A stretch of 64,000 bases of DNA from Bathymodiolus brooksi. Its lineage: Eukaryota; Mollusca; Bivalvia; Mytilida; Modiolidae. The DNA lies in assembly GCA_963680875.1 (NCBI GenBank), contig OY804589.1:28002962-28066961 (forward strand), written 5' to 3'. This document shows positions 11,446 through 23,300 of this stretch, in pieces (position 1 is the first letter of the stretch; each line of letters begins with the position of its first letter). The notes under the pieces were generated by a model. That model was given only the letters and a program-made list of their open reading frames with translations, searched no databases and was not told where the DNA came from. A program made the translations under genes and the position numbers.

Positions 11446-13680
11446 ATCATCCGCATTTAAATCTTGCAGCTTCAGTATTTTCTATAAAAAAAAAAGTGGA
11501 AACATTATGCAATCATGAATGTATGTCTGTAGATAATATAAAATAGAATATAAAATCAGTAAAATATTATCTTGAGAGTAACTGAAATTAAATTCACTCT
11601 GTCAATTACATCTTTAATTGCAATAAAAACAAATTAGAGTTATCCCCATTATATATGCTAAACAACTGCAACCTTACACGTTGAACAATTAAATCTACTA
11701 AATTTGAAAGGGGCATTATCTCCCAAAATCGTAAATTTTTGTTACCCATAAAAACTATCAGATATGATTGATGCCTTAATAAAAACGTGTTTCTGTAACT
11801 TATAAATGTTATGAAATGTACGCGCATCGGCGGAAAAAGGTGCAACTGCTCGTGTTTTGAGATCGATCAAGAAATGGACGCCATCTTATTAATTATCGGC
11901 ATTGTTTATACGGGGTTTGCAGAATCGTCATTAAATCAGTACAACAATGCACTTATTTCTTATTTTCTGTGAATCTGCTTTTAGTCGGCGTTAATTACGG
12001 ATAAAGAACCATGCAAGTCTGCAGTTAATAAGCGACAAAATACAAATTATTCGTTTTTACCTGTCACTAGTAAGGCCAGTTGCATACGGAGAAAGCGAGG
12101 TCAAATTATTTGCTTGCAAGGAAATAATAAATCGATGGTAATTTTCGTTCTCAAAAGGCGAAAACTGGTACGATAAGCTGTTTAATGTGAAATATTTACC
12201 TTTATTTCATCATTTTAAAACTATTTACCAATTTCCAAAACATAATTTTTTTGGTCAAAATCGTAGCTAATGCCTCTTTAAAATGCTTGACAATCAGGAT
12301 GTAAGCTAATGTAGACAGACAGGTATTACAATTATTGAATGTACATGTATTATCCCCAAATCTCAAATAAACCGTGTTGACAATGGGCAGGATATCCCTA
12401 AGGCCATATACATTACTTTTTTAAGGTGCGACTGATGCCATGTTGTAATAGCTAAATACTTGTTTGACGGACATATACATTTTTTTAAATGTTGGCATAC
12501 GTTGAATGAACCATTTGAACATAAGCGGTCCCGTTTTTTTACGGACGGAACATTTTAACCTTAGTTTGATTTACTCGTTAAATCCTATGCGAGAATTCGA
12601 ATTATACCATTTTGAATTTAAAAAAAAAGAACTAAATTTAGTGTGTTTAAAAGAAAAACCAATTTGGATTGAGAACTTGAGATTTAAATTCAGAATTATC
12701 ACAATTATTTTGTTAAAAAAAACTACAATACAATCATATTGCAAATATTCCAATATACAACAAATGTCTGTATAAAAAAGTAACGTTATTGACACGACAA
12801 GATAAATCGCGCAAACGCAAACCCGTTCCTCTTTCATTTGAGAGCAGCATATATTTTATTCTGCACTATATCTAATATTCACACCAGAATCTCCTTCAAA
12901 TGCGAAATTTGAGATTTATTTGTCGGTCCAACAAGTCATCATGTTAAATACTGTAGTTAAAATAAGATGAAATAACATGTTTCTAGGTTAGACATTTATC
13001 ATAAGATAACATTTTAACCTTGAGGTTTTTCTAAGATATTGATGCCTTTGGTGAAAGTGATTAGATATATTTACTGTAGAATTTATGCCTTTAAGAAATA
13101 ATAGGGGGAACAATTTCTACGAGGAATTAAACGAAATTTAAAAGGTGTAGAAAATAATTGTTTCCAGACCCCGGAGTGTTATTCAGTCACAGTCAAAAAC
13201 ATGTTATTTCTGGACGAAATGGTCAAAAGAGAAGCGTCAATTGTAAGATTTTTTTTAAAGGTTTTACTTAATGTATGAAATGAAAAAATATTAAAAAATA
13301 TATTAAAAAAAATATTTAAAAAAATTATAAAATATACATCGTATATATGTGCAAATTAAAAAATATATATATAAAAAAATATTAAAAAAAAATTCTAAAA
13401 TATACATCGTAAATATGTGTAAATTAAATATTTGTCTCAAAACATAAAAAAATTAAAATGAATATTTTTTTTACTATTCCATTCATGTTGTCATATTTTT
13501 GTTCTCTCTTTTTGATTGGATAACGTGATAAATACAAGGACAAAATGGTCAAAGCAATTAATTTATGTTGAAATTCCCATTTAATGATTGTATAATGTCA
13601 CACGCAAAAATATTATATTTTTAATCCATTTATCCGGCCGGTGTCACGCAGGTGCGAGTTGACAAAAATATTTTCACTCT
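11446..13680. other. Intergenic DNA upstream of CDC6
   Basis: No supported gene. A 32-codon ORF at 11875 (MDAILLIIGIVYTGFAESS...) looks like a signal peptide but has no continuation I can identify. Bases 13257-13440 are AT-rich low complexity with a duplicated block (TATACATCGTATATATGTG). Confidence 0.5.
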
Positions 13681-13806
13681 CAACCAATCAGAATACAGTA
13701 TTCTGGTGGTATACTTTTCATTCCCGCCAACTTTGTTTTACCTCTTTATCTAACGGTGTCATCATTACTGTTACGATCGCAACTGACAGAACTTCATGAA
13801 CGTAAA
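13681..13806 (+). promoter_or_regulatory. CDC6: CDC6 promoter: CCAAT box plus E2F-type site, and probable first noncoding exon
   Basis: AACCAATCAG (CCAAT at 13684-13688) matches an NF-Y box. ATTCCCGCCAA (13720-13730), 36 bp downstream, matches the E2F consensus at all but the first base. CDC6 is a classical E2F target in animals, so the pair fits G1/S control. A strong donor (GTAAA|GTAAGA at 13807) and the acceptor at 14197-14198 suggest a short 5'UTR exon between about 13750 and 13806. No TATA box is obvious. The start site itself is not visible. Confidence 0.6.
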
Positions 13807-14094
13807 GTAAGATAGCAAAAGGGACTGTGCATTGTAATAGTGTAGCTTTTATTTTGTATGTTCAAGTAACGTGCATTCTTCTTCTATTTCCGTTATGTTT
13901 TGGTGTAGCCCTGGAACAAAAAGTAAAAAAGGGGGAGTGTTTATTCTACCGAGATTTTTTTCTCGGGGACAGAAATTTAAATGAATATCATAAATTTATC
14001 GATTTTCATTCTGTTGAGTCATTGTTTTTGTATCGTTTGAAGGCTTGTTGCAGAACTTGTGCAGATGGGTATATTTTCATTTCGGTGAATTCGC

Positions 14095-14117
14095 CACCCC
14101 CCCCCCCCCCCCCCCCC
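14095..14117 (+). repeat. Homopolymer C tract
   Basis: About 22 consecutive C (one A near its start) in the putative first intron of CDC6. A shorter C run lies at 17276-17289. Confidence 0.9.
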
Positions 14118-14204
14118 TTTTCATAACGTTCATCGTATGATCACCCCCAATAAGACTGATTATAACATCGAGGTAAATCTTATATATATATTTTACAGTT
14201 AAAA

Positions 14205-14340
14205 ATGTCAACAGATGTTCAAAGAAAATTGGAATTTCCTGTCAAGAAGTCCACACGTCTGAGGTCAAAAGAGGTTGGAAGTCAACAAAGTCATGATAAC
14301 GTAGCAAACCCAACACCACCAAGAAAAAGAACCAAAGATC
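14205..14340 (+). CDS. CDC6: CDC6 coding exon 1
   Basis: The exon begins at 14199 after TTTTACAG, and the ATG follows six bases later. It encodes [19 protein letters not shown]... with a TPPR CDK consensus and a basic RKRTK stretch that could be a nuclear signal. Donor GTAAGT; ends in phase 1. Confidence 0.85.
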
Positions 14341-17300
14341 GTAAGTTGCTGTCCAAGTAATGCAGCGTTTTTTTTGAGGGGATGGGTTATGGTGTTCAAC
14401 GCCAATTTAAACAATATTTCAGTTAAATACATGTTAGTCCGAGATTCCTCTGTCGTCTGACGACATTATATATTTTTGCTAGAGCCGTTGAACGTCAGAG
14501 CGCAATATATACGGAAAACAGCGGATTTGCTTCTCCAACTCTGGGTCAGCACATTACCACGTTTCGTGGCTATCAGATTTTATTTTCTATCAGAAACCCT
14601 TCGCTTCACCAATCTTTTTTCTATTCATTCATAACCATCTTACCCTCAGAAAGTGGTGTTACACTCCATTACAGCACGATTTTGCCTTAGTTTTATGTTG
14701 TTCTTTGAATTGCCTGAGAAGTGGCTTGGATAAGATCAATTTTATTTAAAGTCGGCACATATATACAAGCAAACTAGCAACAGTTGAGCTCTTTAACCGA
14801 CTGTTAACAATTAACATACAAGCATGCACAAACTTATTAGCACAATAGCATGTAAATAAGCAACAAAAGAGAGGTAAATAAAGCACAGTAAGCAAACATA
14901 CTCATAGAGATTAGTGATGGGAATCGGTAACATTTTCAAGATCGATGATCGTTATATCAACATCGACCGATGATCGATCATCGGTGACAATTGCCTGCTA
15001 AATGTATATTTACTGACTATAATTAATCAAATAGTCTTTATTTCAAGAGTATGATTGACAAAAGTAAAGATATGAATAAAATTGTATCATAAATTTATAA
15101 ACTACATAATTTTTCCATTAGTAAACATTAACTTAGAACAAAACAAAAGATCGTTTTCCATATGTGTAGCACCTGATATACATGTGTAGATAGATAAATA
15201 ATAGACTAGTCCAAATATGTGTTTGACAAAAGTAGATTTGAATAAAATCAAATAATATAAAATTTACAAACTACAATTTTTCCATTTGTAAACATTAACT
15301 TAGAACAAAACAAAAGATCGTTTTCCATATGTGTAACACCTGATATAAAATGGACTATTCCGGGAAGTAGATAAATAATAGACTAGTCCAAATATGTGTA
15401 TTGTCTGAGTGTCAAAAGTACGCTTGGACAAAGCTGCCAGATGTTTGTCAGTATGAGGGCAAAAAAAACCAACTGGGATAAAACTGCAATATTTTTGTCA
15501 GTATGGACAAAAAAAAAGAAAAAAACAACCAAAGAACAAAGTTAAGCATATAGAATCAGAATCGACCACAAGGTTTAAGAATCGATCATCGGATCGTATG
15601 ATGACGTCCGACTGATTAGTCGATGTTTCCGATGATCGGTGCACCACTAATAGAGATTATAGCAACTTGTTTAGATGAGTCTTGAACTCACCATTTTCAG
15701 TTGGGACTCTTCAAAGTTTTCTAATTTTAGATTCTTACAATGGTGGGACTAACCAAAATTTTCAGAAATATCTTCTGAAATCATCAAATTATATTGCTGC
15801 AAGTATCCCTTTAAGGGATATTATTGATCTCTACTGCTTTACAATACATTTAGCTAAATCGTATCCTTCATGCGATTGTTTTTCTCAGTTAAATATTTCA
15901 ACAATTGAACGTTCAGTTAAACAGGGCTTTCAATATTTTTCAAGTCTACCAATACTTCAAAAGACCATGTTATGCAGGTAAAAGTACCTGGTACCATCTC
16001 TTATTGAAAGGTTTGGTTAATCTGTTAAAATTGGTACTTGTTCATATATTTTGAACTGTGCAGTAAAGTAAAAGTGGTATTTAAAAATAAACCAGTACTT
16101 TGAAATCTTTAATATATTTTTTTTAATTTTCAGACGATGTCCAAAATAAAAATCTACAGTGTTCACCAACTAAGCAGAAAAAGGGGCAGACGAAAGTTGA
16201 AAAAGAATGCATTACAAGACAAAATGAAATAGAGACAGCTAAGTCGGAAAGATCTAGTCGACGGTTAAGATCAGAAACCCCTACATCCAGTAGGAGCGGG
16301 AAAATAGGAACACCGAGCACACGACAAACTGCTAGATCATCAAGCTCGCCATATTCTAGAACACCAAGCAGGAAAATTGGAGATACTAGAAGAAAACATG
16401 CTGAAACTCCAATCAGAGGAAAGGCTGAGCTATTGGATATGGCGGCAGCATCGGACAAGAAGATGCAACTAAAAGTTAAAAAGAAAGAAACTGAAGTTAA
16501 AAACAATGAATTGTGGGAGTTGATTTCTATTACATCCAGTGGTAATTCAATTAGCAATTAGACATATTGTACTTATAAGGGAGAATACCCAAATGATATA
16601 AGTGAAGTTATTGATATAGAAACGTGATATGTAAAAGCATTGTTCCATTACTTTACTACCTATGTAATCAGTGCCTATTACCACTAAAGTTGTGAGTTTG
16701 AATCCCACTCATACTCGATACAACATTATGTAATAATTTTGTCAGTGACTTGCGACAGGTCAGTAGTTTTCTCTGACCGCCACGATATCAATGAAATATT
16801 GTTGATAGAAATAATTTATAGCTCAAAAAAGCTGTAATTGTACTTTATAATTTTTGTCAGTAAGGATCTCTAATGGGTTTTTCATGAGGCTGGCTTGTAA
16901 ATTAGGAAAATCTCATAATTTTCTGGGTTTTTTTTCTTCCTTGCAGATGATGAAAATTCTACACCAGAACCTACTGCAAAATTAAAGAGTTCAAGAAAAG
17001 TAATAAGCGAAAATAAAATCTCAAAGAGTAAGTATGGCTTTGGTTAGAAAAAATATCGAAACTCGATTGTTTGAATTCTTTACTGAGTCAAGGAAGTGCT
17101 AAATTAATGTATTTACCCATTAAATGATGGCCACGAAAGTAAAATTAAAAAAGAGGCTATATGAGTATAGACGGTTTAATTTGCGATCCTTATGGACCCT
17201 TCATTAGGGATAAATAAGTGAGCTTCTTTATATGCAAAACCTTGACCTTTATTTTATCAACTACAAATAAAATAACCCCCCCCCCCCCCTTCAAAAAAAA

Positions 17301-20300
17301 AACAAGCAAACAAAATCAGTCACCATCACTATAACAAAATATATTTAACATGAACTTTGAACTTTAAAATGCTTGTAACAGGTCAGTCAGTGCAAAAAAT
17401 TCATGCTTGAACGTGATTCCAGTTTTCACCATCCTTGGGCATGAAGTTGAATGTCCATACTATTAAATGCCTACTTACTGATTTATTTTTCTTGCACTGG
17501 TTTCAGGAGACATGTTTTAGGTTGATATTTACGTGTTTATGAGGGTGACCATCGTGATCATATGGTAGTTAGATTTACAACTACAGGGGTTTCAAAGTGG
17601 GCCGGTACTTTTACCCGTATAGTATAGTATAGTACCGGCAGAAATTACTGAACCCCCCAAAATTAGCGGTGGTCAAAACCACAAGTACGATGGTCGATAG
17701 GCTTGTGGAATATTTTTCATAAAAAAATTAATGATCACGTCAATTGCTGAATTTTCGCATTCAAATCGAACAACTGCGTCACGACCAAGTTGATGGGATA
17801 TTCCCTGTTTTAAAAATAACTTTACCTTAGAATCGTAAATAGCAGTTTGCGCATGCGGTAAATAGATGTTTTCACCCCAATATCTTTTCATCCTTGTGTA
17901 AAACTCGGACCGGAACAAAGCTGACATCATTTCAAAATAAAAAAATAACCGATTACAAATTATGTTCAAACACAATTTAGTGTAATCTCCAGTAATATAA
18001 GTATGATCATTATGTTTTATGAATATATGACTACACAATATTTGTGCGATTTTTTTTATCCATTTAAAACCCAGGGTCGAATCATTCTAGGGCGTACTGT
18101 CTTGTTGCTTAACTCCGTCCATATTGTTTAACTTCCGGTATAAAAAAATAAAAACCTATGGCTAATTTATTTACATATTTTGACGGGGCCCTACCGCGGT
18201 TGTTCACAGAAATAAAAGTGTGCTGAAAAACCTTTTTTAAAAGGGGGTACGAGGAGATAAGGGATAGAAAATTAATAGAAATCTTGAAAAAGGACCGGAC
18301 ATGGCTCAAATACGAATTGCATTGTAATGTCAAAATGCCGGCCCCCCCTTTTTTTCCAAAATAATTTAACTTTTGTGATTCAGATGTTAATAAATGTCTT
18401 CCCGCGAATCGTTTTTGTTCGAACATTTTTTTTGCACATAAGTCATGAAAGTAACAATATATATTGTTTTTGTTTAATTATATTTGTATTGATCTATTAA
18501 AAAATTATAAATTTTATTAAAGATTGATGATTGCAAATTAAATTTATATGTTTCATCAAGGACGTATTCTATATACGTCCTTGGTTTCATTAATTATGAC
18601 ACTTATATGTCTTGATCCTGCCAATGGTCTTTGATGAGTTTAATTACTGGTAAAACACACAAGCCAAGGTATTGTGAAAAAGAAAAGAACAAAGCCAGCA
18701 AAAGAATTTTGAGAAGTTTAAGCTTTGATAACAATGGCTTGGTGAAGCCTAGCTGCGGAACCGTAGCTCTTTATGGTCCTTTTGGTTTTTTTTAAAATAT
18801 GGCAGACTATCTATGAATAATCTTGGCTGAAGTCTGTAAACTGAAATATTCAATAAAGAAATTGGGGGGGGGGGGAATCCAGGCATTATGCATGGTCTTC
18901 ACTCGGTGATATCTGAACTCTAAAGTTAATGGGATTTTTCTTTCAAAAATACTTAATGTTTTGCAGTCTCTGAAGTACATTTTTTGGTCCACAAAATGTT
19001 AGATTTCAGGAACTTCCGCCCCCTGGACCCCTTACGGCCCTCAGCCTAATTTTTTTAGGTACCTCCTAAAATTTAAGAAGTACCTCCTATTATAAAAAAC
19101 TTTGAAACCCCTGCAACTACCTATACAATCAGTGCCGATCACCACTCATGGCGAGGTGTACTTGATATAACATTATGTGATAAAGTTTGTCAGTGACTTG
19201 TGACAGGTCGATGGTTTTCTCCATCAACAAAACTTGTCGACACAATATAACTGAACTATTGTTGAAAGTGGAGTTAAACACCATAACTCAATCACCTAAA
19301 CTATTTATGATTACAGTCTTTTTTCTTCTTTTTCCTCAGATTTTCCATTTTCGCCTAAGAAGCAATCGGAACCGTTCAGATCTCCAGAAGGGAAAGTATT
19401 ACCATCGCCGTTTTTAGTTTCACAAAATGTTATTATTTCACCAGAATATCCACCCTCTCCGAAGAAACATCTGCTGTCTCCGCGAGGATCTGATCACCCA
19501 TTATCGCCACGGAAACATCTTACATCTGATCACTTCCTCTCGGCCAGTAGAAATATTTTCTCGCCTGCAAAGTCAGATTTTGTTCTGTCGCCACGGAAAG
19601 TAATGTCACCATCATCTAGAAACGAAAATCAAATACCTTCAAGGAACCTTTTGATGTCACCCGGTACAATGATGAGCAAGCTGCAACTTTCCTCTCCAGG
19701 ACGGATTCCGTTGTCGCCAAGAAAAATGAATGACAACATTATGTCATCACCAAGGAAAGGCACATTAAATTTATCTTCACCAGTGAAATCCATGGACACA
19801 TTACCAGTCAAGTCGCTATTCTCATCGTCACATTCACAGAAAAAGAATACTCCGTCATTAAAGTTGGAGAAACAAGAAGGTATTGTACACATTTAAACAT
19901 AGTTCAAGATTTAAAATAAAAGACACAAACAGCCAAATTTTAGTTGAATGGAATAATTAATAAACAGTCAAACCTGTCTAATGTGACCTTCCAAGGAAAC
20001 ATTGAAATAGGGTCACACAGGTGTTCACTAAATACAGGTTTAATTTATATGAAATGCACTGAAGGAAAATTAAGGTCACATAATCAGCATGCTCGTTTAC
20101 TCTCTGCAGAGGGTTTTTGACCCCCAAAATTGTAGGGACTTTCTATATGCAGGGGTACAAGTCGAGGAAACAACAGCAGTTTCAAAACTCAGTGGGCACC
20201 CTGATAATACAAGGTGTTGCTTAATAGAGGTGGTCACTAAAGCAAGTTTCCCATACTTTTGATTAAAACAACGTTTACCTGTTAATTGAGGGTGAAATGG

Positions 20301-23300
20301 TCAAAACCTTGTAGTTGAGATAACACAGATGCTTGTGAAATACTGATATTTCCATGTAAAAAAACAGTATTCCACCCAGTGAAATAAAAACGTTTGTTTA
20401 ATTGCATGACGTTACAGTGGCAATGTCACAATCGAACTAGTGCATGCGAAAGTTTTAAGATCTATGTAATAAACAGTATAACTAGTATCCTTTACCTCTA
20501 GCCAAGTTATTGATGAATTTTTAGGGTGATGCCAACTAATTTCATTCATTCTTTGGTATATTTATAAAGCTATAAGAGACCTGATTGAAAAATAAAAAAT
20601 AAATTCTATAATGTTATCAAGAAAATCCAAATTCAACAACCAAATTTTTAGAATTACCTAAGGCTCACCACACATAGTAAAAACAGGGAGACTTGACTTG
20701 AGGACGAAGTGAGGGAAAATCTGGGAGACTTCCAAAAATCGATCCAATTTTAACGTTTCTTTCCCCACTACCGCATGTTCCCCTACCTTTCACAAAACGA
20801 ACGTGCAGCACAATGATCTTAAAAAGGATGCAATTAACGAGTGGAATAAAATATTGAACATCAAACCCTGTATGGGTCAAATTTCAGGAACATGGGAGCC
20901 CCTTTTATGTGAATATTGAAGAAAAAGTATGATTATTGGTGAAAAAAATACGGACTTGAAAAGACTGACGCCCAGGGCGACGAAAACTTCGCTTTTTGGC
21001 AGAAATTGGGCGATTTCATTGAAACCAAGGCTAATAAGTCACCCACTTCGCCTGGTTTGGTGATCCCTGATTACAGTGAAACCTGTCTAAACCGAACTTC
21101 ATTGGGACCAACTTTTGAGTTTGGAATAGACAGGTGTTCAGTTTAAACAGGTTAAATTAACAAAGATTTCCTACATCAGGACTTTATATAAAGTTTGGTT
21201 TATGCAGGATTTTGGTTCATTCAGGGTTCAGTTTAGACAGCTTTCACTGTATTTGTTTTTTCAATCTTTTGACTTTGAAGTACCTGATGAAGGTTAATTC
21301 CAGAAATGTGTTGTGTGCACTAAATTTGATATCTACATTTTTTGTTTAACATTTATCCTGTAGACAATGTTAATTTTGTTATCAGTAATTTGAACTTTTC
21401 CCCTTTGATCTCAAGAGTGTCATTGTCAGTTTCGGTAAAAACAATAACGCAAGTTTTGAAGGTTTGACATACATTTTCACTAATATCGTAGCTCGTCCTA
21501 TCAGACTTTCTAATTAGTGATATTGTCTGTCTCTGCCTTCAAACTGCCATTATTCTATATATATTTGCAAATTTAATGAAAATATTTGAACTTATCCAAC
21601 CTCTAAATGTCGACAGCAAGTTCTTGAAATGAAAATTTGAATTTACTGGTCCAAATTATATTTTTGAATTAATTTTATATGCAATGTAGTTCTATTAAAA
21701 AAAAAAAAAAAATTACTGGGCTGAAAAAAGTTTTCATTGTGAGGACTGCAGCAAGGATTTAATATATGCATTGTTTTGTATCTTGCAGCTCATGCCTATC
21801 ACATGGCCAAACAATCTTTCCATACAGCTAAACCAGATCGGCTTGTAGGACGAGAACTAGAGATGGAGACTGTGAATCAGTTTGTAAGGGGTCACATGAC
21901 AAGGAAAACTGCCGGAAGTTTATATATATCTGGTGCTCCCGGTACAGGAAAAACAGCTGTGCTGACCCATATACTGGACGATGTCAAGGTTAGTTTAAAG
22001 TTCACACAATCATGTAACCGCATCGATGGTGTAATGGTTAGCGTGCTCGTGCAGTAGATCGTGGATACGAGTCCCGGTCGGATCAAACCAAAGATTATTA
22101 AATTGGTATTTGTTGCTTCTTCACTAAGCACACAGCATTAAGGAGTAAGAGCAAAGACTGGTTGGCTCGTAATCAGAATAATGTGACTAAGTGGAGCGAC
22201 ATGTCTACCCACAGACTGTTCTTTCAGTGATATAACACTATACAAACCAACTAAGCGTGTTGGTCTAGAACAAAGCAGACTTCATCATCATCTGATTGAA
22301 AATTAACTTGTTCTCGCCATGATATAGCTGAGTTAGCATTAAACAACAATCACTCACGCACACAAACAGGTGAAAGTAAAAGAAGCAATGAATCAATTTT
22401 TGAGCAATTTATGTATCATGGATGCCAGAATGTGATTTCGTTATAGACTTGTCCTTGATAAAGGCCTGATGATCAAAACTTTGGATAAAGAGCAAGAAAA
22501 TTAGACTTTTATTAAAGGCTTTTAAATTATGAGAATAGCTTAGTTTTTTGTATAGCAGGCCTTTCAATAAGGGGCAGTACCAGGCACTTTTACCTGCCTA
22601 ATATGGTCTTTGGTACCTCCTGATTTTAAAGAGAGTTGCATAAGATATTCATGAAAATTGTTCAGATTTTGATTTAAAAAAAAATATGTACTGCCTGTAA
22701 ATAGTGAAGTATTGGTAGACTTAAAAAAATATTGAAAGCCTTGGTATATAAGTAAAATTATCCTTGAAATTAAATTTGTACTACACAATGTCCAGTTCAA
22801 CTTTTATTTCAAAATATTGTATCTTTTTTTAGGCTGCTCACAGTTGTAAATCTGTATATTTGAACTGTATGACTTTGAAAGATTCTGCGACAGTTTATGG
22901 TAAACTGTACACAGATTTGACTGGGAAATCGCCACCATCAGCTAAAGACAGATTACGTGCCATTGAAAAATACCTTTCAACTTCTGGATCAAGAATGTGA
23001 GTTGGAATTTCTTATCTGAAAAAAGTTGCATTGCTTTGGAATTTTACATTTGGTAAAATTGTGTTGCTTATCAATAGAACACGAAAAATTAAGTGATGGT
23101 CAACAATTCCTTAAACAGACTGACAAAATCCTACCAAATCATGATCACTAGTTCAAACTAAATTTTTCAAGATTTATTTTTATCTATTTCTATATTTTTA
23201 ATTATGTTGCCTAATGGGCCATCGTGGTCATGATCATATGGTAGTTGGATTTACAACTACCTGTGTAACCAGTGCCTATCACCACTAACGTGAGTTGAAT

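Noticed and set aside
17673..18038. 121-codon minus ORF in the 1.5-kb hAT-type element
   Set aside because: No similarity to a transposase and only one copy available to judge conservation.
22017..22095. tRNA gene at the head of family-A SINEs
   Set aside because: A- and B-box-like blocks exist, but the cloverleaf is not intact and the same sequence recurs with a SINE body.
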